This document shows, piece by piece, positions 23,952 to 34,933 of a stretch of DNA of 64,000 nt. The translations under genes were made by a program, and so were the position numbers. Numbering within the stretch: the stretch's first letter is position 1; each line of letters begins with the position of its first letter. The stretch spans positions 1 through 64,000 of the forward strand of contig CM007992.1 in the NCBI GenBank assembly GCA_002189035.1. The letters run 5' to 3'. The stretch is from Utricularia gibba (taxonomy: Eukaryota > Streptophyta > Magnoliopsida > Lamiales > Lentibulariaceae). Under the pieces are notes generated by a model. That model worked only from the letters and a program-made list of their open reading frames with translations. It searched no databases and had not been told where the DNA came from.

Positions 23952-24131
23952 CAGGGGCGGACGCCCCCATCGCCCCCCCAGAAAAAAAAAAAAATTAGAT
24001 AAATTTTTTAAAAATTTTGAAAATTTTAATTGAGTTTCACCTTCATTTTCTAGTTTCGCCCCCTCTTCCGAGTCTAGCCCCCCTCTTTTGAGTTTCGCCC
24101 CCCCTTACACAAAATCCTGGGTCCGCCACTG
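23952..24131. mobile_element. hAT-like MITE, about 180 bp
   Basis: Non-coding element with short terminal inverted repeats: left end CAGGGGCGGAC, right end complement CAGTGGCGGAC (10 of 11 identical). It is flanked by an imperfect 8 bp target duplication, TCCCTTGG at 23944-23951 and CCCCTTGG at 24132-24139. Eight-base duplications and CAGTGGCGGA-type ends are typical of hAT-derived MITEs in plants. Inside are a poly-A/AT-rich stretch and imperfect tandem copies of a TTTCGCCCCC motif (24048-24110). No transposase is present, so it would rely on an autonomous element elsewhere. Confidence 0.7.
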
Positions 24132-24540
24132 CCCCTTGGAAGGGTAGGAAACATGGGGCGGGCAAACCCAGTTCATGAGAGACAGGAGATTGAACAGCGC
24201 AAAGAGCCAGAAAAACGCTTCCAAAAGAAGTTCGAGAAGTTTAACAAGTGGGTCCGAGAAGTGCGCACTCGGTGCACCTTTGAAAAAGAATTAAAACGAG
24301 CATACTCAATGATGCATGTGTTATTCTCCATTTCAAAATCGTGATTTTTGGATGTGAGCATTTTAGTGGTGGGAAGTATGCAACCTGTTAGTTAACCTTC
24401 CGGTGGACCAGCTTCATTTATTGAAGAAGAAGACACAAAAAAACAAGGAAAAACTGCATGTCTTCTGTGTCTTCCTAATACATACAAGGGCATCCACATG
24501 TCGTCGCTGCAAATGCAGTTTCTTGTATCTTCTGGTTACA
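24132..24540. other. Intergenic between MITE and bHLH gene
   Basis: About 400 bp. A 63-codon plus-strand frame rich in E, K and R (24153-24344) has no recognisable domain. The remainder is likely bHLH 3' UTR. Confidence 0.4.
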
Positions 24541-25709
24541 TTATAATGCTGAGCGAAGTGTTCTCACTACTTCCTTGGCTGTTAAGTCGAATTCCTTCTC
24601 CATCTGTACTAGGCTAGTGTGAGTTTTTGAACAACTGCTGGGTTTATGCATGCTATTGGGTATTTTAAAGGAGTTGGTAAGTTTACCTCTGCCACCACCG
24701 TAATGTCAAGGGATAAGTCCCCAAAAGGGGTTACGTTGGCACTCACTACGGACAAGTTGAGATTTTCCATTTTGCTGAGCAAATTCACCAGGACCCCTTT
24801 CTTTTGCTTCTCGCAGTGAACTCTCACAAAAATGTGGTTGCTGTAGGCCCTGACTTCGATTTCCGGCAGAAGCTGCTCTTCAGAACTCCTTTTGTTGTCC
24901 AAGGAGTCTTTGTCATCCACCATGATCTGGGGCTTGTTCACAAGAACCACCGATACCTTGGCCTTCTTGGATGCCTGTTCCTCCAGTATCTTTACTTTCT
25001 CCTGAAGCTGCTTCAAATACGCGATGGCGTCCCCGAGAATAGAAGTTTTGTCCATCTGCCAGGTGGAGTAATAATCATTCATTCGTTCTTTTTGGTTGTG
25101 ATTTGATTAATATAAATGGCAATCACTACTTTCTTGAGGCCAGGAACAATGGTGGAAAGAGTGATGAATCTCTGGCTGAGCTGTTGACGCCGCTTTCTCT
25201 CGGCGACTATGTGATCATATGTCTGGGAAGGTGGCCTGACACGTACCGGCTGCCGTTTCGACTTCATCTGCGAGCCCTGTGACTGGAAAACAGCAGCTGT
25301 CTCCACCGGGTTGCCGAAATTGAGAATTACCGGAGGATGTGTTGTGTGCGTCGCGAAGCTGTTATTGTGACGTTTCGTCTGTGGCCTGGTTTTCGAGATT
25401 GGAGTTGGAGAGCCTTGAGAGGGAGAATCAGTACTGGAGACATTGATCTGATTCGAGGGGAAACAGGACTCCAATTCCGTGGCAGCTGCCGCCTCATCAT
25501 CCAGATCCATGAGCAGGTCAGATGGGTGATGATCATCCATGAGCATCCAACCATCCATCCCCTGCAATGAACACATGAAAAATTTAACCAGGTCGCTGTG
25601 CAAGGCAATTTAGAAATGGGTGCAGTCATGGACACAGGCGAAACTAGATCATGATGGAGAGGAGAGGGACCAGTTCAGAGAGCCATGAAATATCAGGAGG
25701 CGAATCCAT
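24541..25709 (-). CDS. bHLH transcription factor, subgroup IVa (bHLH18/19/25-like), 4 exons
   Basis: Nuclear basic helix-loop-helix factor of 300 aa with a C-terminal ACT-like domain. Exons 25709-25671, 25561-25130, 25055-24687, 24603-24541. Start MDSPPDISWLSEL joins GMDGWMLMDDHH, as in the subgroup. The basic region and helix 1 are DHIVAERKRRQQLSQRFITL (H-E-R residues for E-box binding present), interrupted by an intron after VPGLKK. Helix 2 is MDKTSILGDAIAYLKQLQEK. The ACT-like part spans EVRAYSNHIFVRVHCEKQKK to DITVVAE, and the tail is EVVRTLRSAL. Arabidopsis members regulate ER-body and jasmonate or iron responses. The donor of intron 1 (CTG|GTCCCT) is weak; everything else is clean. Confidence 0.92.
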
Positions 25710-26697
25710 TTGCAGCAAGTGAGTAGCACCCAGCTGCTCCCGATGGGAGAGAGAGAAAAGAAACCAAGCAGGCAGTTGTTGGTTCGCCTGGTGCTCTTGG
25801 GTTGTGCCACATATATTCAACTTTGCCCTGAATGTATGGTCGCAGTGGTTCCTAATTTCTAATGGTTCGAGTGTCATTTTAATTCATGTGATGCATAAAA
25901 TTCTTGTCCCAACATCATGTCAACTTTGATCCACTAACTCGTAAAACGTGAAAAGGATAATGGAAATTGATGTGAGATGTCCTCCTTAAGACGTGGTAGA
26001 GTGGACTGGGGTGTTGTAGATGGATTTTCCGAGTTTCATGGATTGAGTGCTCGCAGGACGCCTTAACGACCGGAGCTCCCTTTTGGCCTCTTTGTACGCA
26101 CCAGCCCAGCTGGGGCTTCTCCGGTTCTCATTTCACTTGCTCCCAAAGCTTGTGATCATGGACCTGCCCGCCATCCATGGATGCGGATGCTTGTCGTGTA
26201 CTCTCCGATGCGATCATTTGTTGCGATTGAAGAGAGATAGATTGATGGGATAGACGAATCATTCGTTTTCCCTTTTAATTTTTCTTAAGTGATCAATCAT
26301 GCAGTGCCTGTCAATTCCGTAGATGGATGGATTGGATGAGCATGAAACCGCCTGTTGCCACGGCAGGCCAAAAACATCGGAGTACAAACAACGAGGAGGG
26401 TGGGAGGCAGAGGAGCCCAGAGGGGGAGTCGGGCCTGTTCATTCTATTCACTAACGGCCTTTCTCGTGTTATTGCTGTTAATTCTTCTTTTTTTTCTTCT
26501 TCAAGTATATAAAATTCATAATAGGAATCCATGCGGTAACGCATTGGAGGGGAAAGCATGGGAATGGGAGAAACAGGGGGAACGAACATCTCTAACTAAA
26601 CACCACCATCACCCAGTCATCATAACCTACTTTATTGCATTCACTCATTACTAAGCAGTGCATAGCGGCCGCAGCCGCAATTATATAGGCCGCCAGC
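25710..26697. other. bHLH promoter/leader and PEPCK 3' region
   Basis: About 1 kb with no gene. The bHLH frame stays open upstream to 25877 and includes another ATG there, so an N-terminally longer form cannot be excluded. The rest shows nothing recognisable. Confidence 0.45.
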
Positions 26698-29600
26698 TCA
26701 AAGCGCAGGGCCAGCAGCCAGAATCTTATCGGTGAGGGAGCCACCCTTTCCTATCTTGTGGGTCGCATACACTTCGAAGTTGTTCTTGAAAAGGCCACCC
26801 AGTTTCAGCAGTGTCTCCTTGTATGCTTTCTTGTTAGACCACTGCACACCACAGGCTCATTAATCGAATGCAAAATCAAATCTTAAAGGTATTTACGGTA
26901 GTAATCACGTACGGTGTTGATGGGATCCAAAATCTCTGAAGGTACACCATCCACTTCACTCGGAATCTCCAAACCGAAAACTTCAGTCTTGTTGTATGTA
27001 GCATTCAGCAAGCTACCTGAGTGTATGGCATCGATGATCTTTCGGGTGTATGCTAATTTGATGCGACTGCCAGAACCATAGCTGCGGATAGGAAGGTAGC
27101 ATTGTCGTCGGTCATGCATCATAAAAATTCTTTGAAAATTCCAACACATTCTTACCTTCCTCCTGACCACCCAGTATTCACAAGCCACCCTGTGGCCCCA
27201 TGCTTCTCCATCTTTTCAGCTAGCATGGCTGCATACTTGGTAGGATGCATCATTATGAACGCTGCACCAAAGCAAGCTGAGAATGTTGCCGTTGGCTCCT
27301 TGATACCATCTTCGGTACCAGCAACCTGGCAAGAAAAGACAAGTCTCTCAGTCATATACCGCAGAACTAAGCATTGACTTTCACGCCTTAAATAATGATA
27401 AAATTTTCTTACCAAAGCGGTGTATCCGCTAATAAAATGGTACATTGTCTGTGCCAGATTCAGCTTGCTTACTGGTGGAAGGACACCAAACGCATCACAA
27501 GCCAAGAGGATGACATTCTTCGGGTGGGGAGCAACACATGGAATTTTAGCATTGGGGATATATTCAATGGGATAGGCAGCCCGGGTGTTCTCTACATTGA
27601 AAGAAACAGCAACACATTATCAAATCGGCGAAGTATTTACACACAATCATTACAGAAATGGAATATCGCCTAGAAATATATATCACCTGTGACGGACTTG
27701 TCAGAGTAATCCACTTCTCGAGTATGCTCTTCAAACACAACATTCTCCAACACTGCGAATTAGGCACACGAAAATCGAGCTAAGATGGTGTAGACATTCA
27801 AAAAAGGAAAAACTTTTGCTTGACAATGCTCGTACCTGTACCAAACTTGATTGCATTCCAGATATCAGGCTCCTTTTCTCTGGAGAGATCAATACACTTT
27901 GCATAGCAGCCTCCTTCGATGTTTGACACCCCATTATCTCCCCAGCAATGTTCATCATCTCCAATGAGGTAACGATTGTGATCAGTAGACAAAGTTGTCT
28001 TTCCAGTCCCTATGATTCCCAGACAAAAAAAAGTGCAACCACCAGTTAGCAAGAAACACTAAATCTTAGAAGGAACACTTGCCATTCTAAACAGGGAAAC
28101 ACATGATCCTAAGGCTGGGGCTAGGACACACATTATTCTGCTGGGGACATAGCCCCTCATCGGGTAAGACCCGATGAGCTTACCTGACAAGCCAAAAAAG
28201 AGAGCAACATCTCCATCTTTGCCCATATTGCATCCAGAATGTAAGGACAAGATTTGACGCTTAGGCATGAGATAATGCATAACACCGAATAGACCTTTCT
28301 TCATCTCTCCGGCGTATTGTGTGCCGAGGATGACCATTTCTTTTCTAGCAAGGTTAAGATCTATGCTAGTGGATGATGTCATATAGTGGGTGTAACGGTT
28401 ACACGGGAACTGCCCCGCATTGTAAATAGTGAAGTCCGGAGTACCGAAGTTCTCCAGCTCTTCAGGAGTGGGGCGGATACACCTGTCACCCACCCAGTTA
28501 TACACATGCAAATGACAAATATTATACCAACTTACTAGGGAGCCTTCCTACAGCTCTAATTAACCATTCCGAACAGTATCATCAAAGGGGTATATTAGCA
28601 AAGGTAACTTATCTGATAGGACCAGGCACATAGAACTGCAAAAAAGAACTATATGAAGGTTTATGAAAATGGATTCCATCACTCACATGTTATGCATGAA
28701 CAAGGAATGGTAAGCCCTGGCTGAGACTATCCTGACTTTGATACGATTCTCGGGATCCCAATTGAGGAATTGATCATTGACGAAGACCTGAAAGTTTACG
28801 AGACACATGAGAATTGCTCATACAGAAACATGTGCGAAGATCAGTAGCTTCACCACTTCAACTGCAAGGGATGACATGTAAGAAACAAGTGTGTTATGAT
28901 GCTTTATTGCACCCAAAGACCTATGGACAGATGGGTTATACATCCTTAGACCCCCTTATTAGCTTATTTAGAAACTATAAATAAATGAAAATCTATGGGA
29001 ACTAGATCAAACATAGTCACTTGGGGAAGAAAGCCTGTAACCACATCAGAAGCAGAGTTCTACTCATTCCATCAGATAGTAAAATTTTCATATCTCTCGT
29101 AACACCAAACCGTTAAATATACCTTTTCTAGTGAATTCAAATAATCCACAGCTCGCTCCCTGTTAACCAAGAATGTGTGCTCATCCATTTCAATGTTCGG
29201 TGAGCCCCTGTGTATGGTTTTAAAAAGAACAAACGGGAAAAAACAAATTAAGGTATTTTTCAAGTAGAAGCAGCACAAGTTAAAAAAGCAGAGAAAATCC
29301 TCACGTACTTTCCCCACCAAAGATCCTCCTCAGTTGTTTCGTCCCTTACAACACGTTTGTCTTTGGGGGATCGGCCAGTCTTCGCCCCTGAAAGGGTCGC
29401 CAGTGCACCCGTGGAAGTAATAAATGACCCCTTTTCGTACATTATGGCCTGCTCATAGAGTTCTGCATCGCCAATTACACAAAAGCAGCAATGAGTAGTT
29501 TCACAGACGAACCCACCTATCGAGCGATCATATGCTACGCATAAAGGTCTGAAAGCAAAAGGTAGCGCAAAATTACCGGCAGGCGAAAGGTTATAGAGTA

Positions 29601-30319
29601 TGTGGGTGAATTTCAAAGAGCTGTCACTGACTTCTATGTTCGGCAGAACATAGTGATGACTAGCTTGCGCTATTCGGGGAGTCTCCGCCCTCGCAGGGTC
29701 ACCTCTCACCAACCTCGGACCGGTTTCTCTTGTCAACGATGCCAAAGATGCACTGGCGTGGAAGACAAAAACAACTAACACAAAATTAGAAAGTGGAAAG
29801 AACAAGGCAACGCATATCAGCATCATATAGTTCTTTCAAGGTTACACTTTTTTATTTATTGCCAAAAATTTGTAAAGGTAGCATTCGACAAAAAAATTGA
29901 CCAGGCCAGTCCAGGCCTATGGTCGGAGAGATCATGGTGGGATGGGGTCAACGCCCGACGATAAACCCACTGGAGATCCGACAAGTTTTATAGTGCCGCA
30001 TCAAACGCGAGCAGATCGAGTCTACCCTGACGGTACGGTACGCAAACAGAGAGAGTAATCGGTTTCACCTGATGGACTGAAGCTGCTTCCGGTTGCGCTC
30101 CTCCTCCGCTGCCACCGCAAAGGCGCCGAAGGCACCGTCAAGAGGAGTTGTTGGCGCCGATTTCTTTATCTGCAGAGAATGAAGCTCGTCGATGGTCTGA
30201 GCCCTGACTGGGGGCGTGCTGTCATCATAGCATATTCCCTCAGCCTTCTTATCCGTCTGGATCTTAGGTAGACCGTTCCGCCCAATCCCCGCCACGCGTC
30301 CGGGTGCACTTGATGCCAT
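26698..30319 (-). CDS. PCK1: Phosphoenolpyruvate carboxykinase (ATP), 12 exons
   Basis: Converts oxaloacetate and ATP to PEP, CO2 and ADP in the cytosol, the key step of gluconeogenesis from seed oil. 655 aa. Exons 30319-30069, 29752-29577, 29462-29309, 29207-29123, 28787-28687, 28482-28184, 28009-27836, 27752-27687, 27591-27413, 27325-27156, 27081-26913, 26841-26698. Key motifs: [20 protein letters not shown] and the P-loop GTGKTTLS across exons 6-7, the second kinase motif GDDEHCW, and the C-terminal KILAAGPAL. The N-terminal extension (about 80 residues, [20 protein letters not shown]) is the plant-specific regulated region. All eleven introns close in phase, so this long gene needs no correction. 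Confidence 0.97.
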
Positions 30320-32234
30320 GATTTCACCCTGCAGTAGATAGGAAGCAAACCGGCGTAAGGTGTTTCAACCCAAACAGAAGCCTGGAACCCAGAGGGCTGA
30401 TGGTTATATAAAATGGAAACGGGAGAGACGTACCAAGCAGGGAGGGAGTTGGTAAATGAGACGAGAAGGTGGTGGTAGGAGAGGGGAAGAGGGCGCCAAT
30501 TTATAGGCCGCTGGGTGGAGCTTAACCATAGTTAGATTAGGCGTAGTCAGATTCAACCCTACGTCGTCAGAACGGCACTCTTCCCCTACTCTCTCTCTCT
30601 AGGTGGAGGGCTTGTATTGACTTTTTGCAGGGAGACAACATAAAGAAATGGTTGGGGGTTCGTGTAAGGAAATTCATAAACTAGCAGCGCCCTGGCAGTG
30701 GGTAGTACGAGATAGAAGCATAGGAGTAGCCAAAGAGTGCGCACCCATTCAGTGGGAGCGGAGCCACGCGACGCGACGGGCCCGGCTGCGTTAATTATGT
30801 GATGCTGATAATTAAAGAAAATATCCGAAAAGATTAGATCAGTAAGATGCGTCATGCGTGTGTTGTAGGTGTGTGGTATCACTTGTTTACACGTCGCATT
30901 GGATAAGCTGCAAGGGATTCATTCCATTTGGTGTGGGCTAACCTGGCCCTGCCCTCACCCTGACTCGCCCAATATGGCTCACATTCTCCCCCCCTCCGCC
31001 GGTCCCTTGTTCCAATCCAACAATGCTGCGGAAGAGCAGGGCCCCCACCCCGCCCAGGCTTGCGGGGGGTTGCTTTCAGCGCATCCGGTTAGGAGCAAGA
31101 CAGTTTTGTTCTCCAGCTATGTAGTAGTGGTGGTAGTGGTGTAGCATTTTGCATGCATTACTCCGGATGGCAACAGGCAACATAAAGTCTGTAGCAGTCG
31201 TCGTTCAATCTGGCATTCTGGGCTTGATTTTGGAGTTAATCACATGTTGATCGTGGCCTGGACTACAATTGCAATTAATGAATGGCTCGGCTCTTCACCA
31301 CACACCACACAGACTTGACGACTGACTTGACATTAGCTAGCTAGGGTTGAAAAAGAAACCCTTCGAATGGCCGAGTCCATTTTTATTTATTATTGCCTTC
31401 TGGACTTTTTCAAATCGTGGATCCACAAATTCGCAGCCCACGGGCAGACCGTCACATGCTGGATAAAAAAAGCAAAGGTTGAAAAAGAAACCCTTCGAAA
31501 TGAAATAAACCAACAAACGCAAGAATAATCTTTGGTGATTGAAATGAAGATTCTCCCCCAGACTTTCTAAACCACAGGCTCATCTTTCTTCGCATTGACT
31601 CACATCCCGCATCGTTACATGTCTGCCTCTCGAAAGCTGCAAGCGTGTTCGTGGAGCATACTTTATATTTAATAGAAACAAGGAACCAGATCTCGAGGGC
31701 CGCGTCAATCCCCGATTGGATTTGATTGCATTGTTGTCATGCAACCGAAAACTGAAGAACCGCGTCAGCTGCAGGTTCAGATCGGACGGGGGTTTGTCGC
31801 CTTCTGGGGGAGGCACCTCGAACATCCCAAACCAACCAAGCTTCATCCCCGATTCTGAAAACTCCATTCAATTGATACAAGCAGCAGAACCTTGGGCCAA
31901 ACCAGATCAGCTATTCAGAAAACCAATAGCATCTCTCTTTATCTCTCTGAGACCTTAAGGTTTTGGAACCGACTGGTAGTGCAAGACCAACCACAATTGA
32001 GTAAGACACGAGCGCTTACCATTCCAAACAACCTGCAACCAATCCAACTTCGCATACGTCGACAACCCAGGCCAGGGTTTCAATTTAAACAAACCTTTAC
32101 TCTTAACTCACTCATCCACACCACGGGGAAAGAAGATGCTATAATAGAAATCATTCATGGCGTACTGGATTCACAACAACAACAGCAGCAGCAAGATTAA
32201 CCTGGAAACCTAAGCAGTCCCCTAGGGTTCCCAA
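30320..32234. other. PEPCK promoter and intergenic DNA
   Basis: 1.9 kb without a recognised gene. The first part should hold the PEPCK promoter; CTCTCTCTCT runs near 30590. A perfect 23 bp direct repeat starting GGTTGAAAAAGAAACCC occurs at 31345-31367 and 31477-31499. A 95-codon minus frame at 31580-31867 shows no domain. Confidence 0.45.
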
Positions 32235-32574
32235 TCAATTGGAGTTGAAGAGGGCAGGGTTGGATGAGGCGTTGCTGACTTGGACTTCAAGCATTTCCAG
32301 GCGTCGCGACATTCTGTCAAGCTTTTCGTTCAATTTAGCCAATTTGTTCTTCGTCGTCGACTCTAGCCAACAAGAACGGTGAATTTAGAAAACCTAATCG
32401 TCAATAACGAAGGCCGAAAGGAAAGGAGAGAGGACAGGCACCAAATTGCAAGAGGAAGTCGACAAGGCGGCGAACATGGAGTGAGACATGCGAAAGGAAT
32501 TCTCGATTTTCCCAGTCTGCCTGCACTGCGATCCCAACGCTCATGGCGTTCGCTATCCCTCCAGCTCTAGCCAT
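32235..32574 (-). CDS. BRK1: BRICK1, subunit of the SCAR/WAVE complex, 2 exons
   Basis: 86 aa coiled-coil protein of the WAVE regulatory complex, which activates ARP2/3 for actin branching and cell shape such as trichomes and pavement cell lobes. Exons 32574-32442 and 32362-32235. Begins MARAGGIANAMSVGIAVQAD with WENREFLSHVSLHVRRLVDF following. Exon 2 encodes STTKNKLAKLNEKLDRMSRR and LEMLEVQVSNASSNPALF. The family is nearly invariant in size and the two exons join in phase 1 (G|AG TCG), so the call is firm. Confidence 0.96.
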
Positions 32575-32953
32575 CTGCCGCGGTGCACCGGATCCGGGAT
32601 CTGCTGCAAGTCCCAGGTCACCCTTAGGACTGCAACCACCAATCCCTTGCTCAAACTAAAAGCCCAACACTCCAACGAGCCCTGTTATTTCAACAGTAGG
32701 CCCATCACTGAAACGCCCATTACCACAGTACTATTTCATGTTATATGTGCTTGTTTGTGTAACGAGCTGTCTTAACTATGATGGTGAATATGAAAGACTA
32801 TTGGCCATGTCAATGCTTCAGTATTGAGGCTTCCAATGCCCTCACTTTCAAGATCGGTTTGGACTGCTGCCCTCATCTTCCTTCAGAACTGGAAGAGCGT
32901 CAACCATAACAGTGTCGCAATGGAGATTCAGAAAAATGTGAACATGCTGGTTT
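32575..32953. other. BRK1 promoter and 3' region of the proline-rich gene
   Basis: 379 bp between two minus-strand genes; nothing recognised. Confidence 0.45.
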
Positions 32954-33454
32954 TTATTTAAGAAAAATTATCATGCGGAAAAAAAAAATGGCTAAAGAAG
33001 CAACCAGCCATCCATCCATCAATCTTGAGGAAAAAGTCAGCAAATGCAGTCCTAAGCATCCTAGCAGCAGAGGCAGCGCCCATATGTTCAGCGCTGGTTC
33101 TGGACTAGAAGAAAACGTCCTCCAATAAAACGCATCCTCACTTGGATGAAAATTGCCCCAGGATCCAGCATCAGTACCATAGATGAATCTTTGAGGAGGG
33201 GGTGAAGCTGGGGTTAACCCTGTTGTGTACACGAACCTCGGTGGTGGTGGTGGCCGCGGCGGTGGTGGTGGAGGAGAAAGACTAGGTGCTGGTCTCTGGC
33301 TGCATGGAAGTACACAAGGGCATTCTCCGCACTTGATTACTGGTTGTTCAGTTCCATTTGAATCCACGGCGCTGGTGGGCAAAATTGGGAACATTTGATG
33401 AAGTAGCAGCGCCAAGAATAGCTTGCGGCAGTTGGGAATCGAAGCGGCACCCAT
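32954..33454 (-). CDS. Secreted proline-rich protein with C-terminal hydrophobic segments
   Basis: Intronless frame of 166 aa from the ATG at 33454. The frame is open further upstream to 33610, but the 33454 start places a typical signal peptide (KLFLALLLHQMFPIL) at the N-terminus, so I prefer it. Then come a Cys-rich patch CGECPCVLPC, a Pro run (SPPPPPPRPPPPP), a Tyr/Phe spacer (RFVYTTGL, RFIYGTDAG), and two hydrophobic stretches near the end (ALPLLLGCLGLHLLTF and a final IFFFRMIIFLK). Similar Cys/Pro cell-wall proteins in plants are thought to be GPI-anchored or wall-associated; no precise family assigned. Confidence 0.7.
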   Translation of the reverse strand: MGAASIPNCRKLFLALLLHQMFPILPTSAVDSNGTEQPVIKCGECPCVLPCSQRPAPSLSPPPPPPRPPPPPRFVYTTGLTPASPPPQRFIYGTDAGSWGNFHPSEDAFYWRTFSSSPEPALNIWALPLLLGCLGLHLLTFSSRLMDGWLVASLAIFFFRMIIFLK

Positions 33455-34210
33455 TGCCGAACGTGGAGTGAGGGGAAAATCTAATTGGCTGCAGTCTAAT
33501 TGTATTGCTCGCACGGGTAAAGTAGTTGGCATCGGTTTCGAAATTCCTTGCTTAGGAAGGCCGAGAAAGTAGAGGCCGAACAGAAAATCTTGGTTCATTC
33601 GGTTTGCCACACGTCATCCGCCCACTCCCCTAGCGTCTGCATTATTCATTCCCTTTTCAGATGCTGCAGAGGGAGGGAGGAGTGACGATGGAAAAATGAA
33701 AACCGCCTGGACTTGACTTGGGGAGAAGAAAGGAATTTTCTTTAAGCAGTGAGAATAAGTTCTAAATGAAAGCAGTGGTCCGCAGAAGGTTCCTCATGAA
33801 AAGATGATGGGAAGCCATTTCCTTGCGAGCAAATGCTGAACTTCCTTTACATCAAAGCCACGAATTTATTCTTTATTCTTTTCCCCTCCGCTCGCTGCTT
33901 CAAGTCTCCTCATTCCTCTTCCAAATTCTCGCAGGTCGTGGATGGGCTGGGTGGCTTACCTGGGCCTTTTACGTCCCTGAGGCCCCAGATCTCACGCCCA
34001 ATTCACATTCTTCGACTGCGGGCTATTGACTGGGAGTAGGGATCGAGATCGACAATCCATCCAACCCCATCGATGCTAATCGCTCCTAAAAAATTTACGC
34101 AAGGAGCAAAAATAATCCTAAAAAATTAATTTTGAAATTAGAAATTATAATTCCTTCATAGTTAAAGAAACTAGAGTCCCTCAGACAATGGATCCGTATG
34201 ATCCTTGAGA
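33455..34210. other. Promoter of proline-rich gene and HIPP-B 3' region
   Basis: Upstream DNA of the proline-rich gene and downstream DNA of HIPP-B. The segment 34080-34160 is AT-rich. Nothing else recognised. Confidence 0.45.
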
Positions 34211-34933
34211 TTATGGGCGGTATGGATTATACTGGTCGTAGGACAGCGGCGGCGCGTATGGATTATACTGGTTGTACCACAGCGGCGGCGCGTATGGATA
34301 ATGTGAGTTGTGGTAATGCGCAGGATCAATAGGGTACATCCAGGGCCCACTGTGGTAGTTATCAATGGTATGATAGCGATGGTGGTGAGTGGGGATAGAT
34401 TGGAGTCCTTGTCCAGGATGCGAGCAGCATAGGAAGGGTCTCCCCATCCCCACTTCTGGATTGGAATCCGAATAGAAGGGGTCATGGCCCAAAGACCCAT
34501 CATCGCATGACTCGGAATGCTCATCCAAGCTCAATGCTACAATCTCTGCCCGTTTGCCCGCCCTCGCTAGCTTCTCTACCAGCTTGGTGCAGTCCATGGA
34601 CTTGGAGCCACGCACCATCACTTGATTGTCATCAAGGTTGGTTTCCACGTTCCACACGCCTGTGACAGGATTCGAAAGCTAAAAAGAGAGAGCGCTTCAC
34701 ATTTTCTGTTCTAAGTAAAAAACAACCTTGGATCTTATGAAGAATCTTCTTCACTTTCTTGACGCAGGCTTGACAATGGAGAGGGACCTTCAGAGTGCAT
34801 GCCTATGCAACACAAACAAAGCAGTGAATATCAGCCATACATAAAAAAACAAAAACAAAAACACAAAAAAGTTCAGCAAGTAACTTGCTTTGATGAGGAC
34901 ACACTCGAACCATTCCGGCACTCGATCCCCCAT
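34211..34933 (-). CDS. HMA-domain metal-binding protein (HIPP-B), no CaaX box, 3 exons
   Basis: Predicted 189 aa. Exons 34933-34889, 34802-34727, 34659-34211. The HMA motif is TLKVPLHCQACVKKVKKIL with metal-binding CxxC (CQAC), then GVWNVETNLDDNQVMVRG and KLVEKLARAGKRAEIV, the usual two-exon HMA fold. Exon 1 (MGDRVPEWFECVLIK) joins only if the intron uses a GC donor, AAA|GCAAGT. The C-terminal third is rich in His, Tyr and Pro and contains tandem YNQYNPYAPPL-like repeats. The protein stops at YNPYRP without the isoprenylation cysteine found in HIPP-A and HIPP-C. It could be a soluble HPP-type protein. Confidence 0.83.
34221..34292 (-). repeat. 36 bp tandem repeat inside HIPP-B
   Basis: Two adjacent 36 bp copies (34221-34256 and 34257-34292) differing at four positions, plus a third decayed copy beginning at 34293. 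Each copy encodes a 12-residue Tyr/Pro unit, keeping frame. Confidence 0.9.

Noticed and set aside
24153-24344. Charged 63-codon ORF next to the MITE
   Set aside because: Biased composition only (E, K, R); no family, no splice partners.
28612-28637. Possible extra micro-exon in PEPCK encoding FYVPGPI
   Set aside because: Exons 5 and 6 join directly in phase (AAC AT|G TGT) and give the family sequence HNMCIRPT; the insert would break it and its donor would be ATAAGT.
31580-31867. 95-codon minus-strand ORF near the PEPCK promoter
   Set aside because: No recognisable domain or neighbouring exons; open frame alone is not enough at this length.
33455-33610. N-terminal extension of the proline-rich protein from an upstream ATG
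   Set aside because: It would bury the signal peptide; the start at 33454 fits a secreted protein better.
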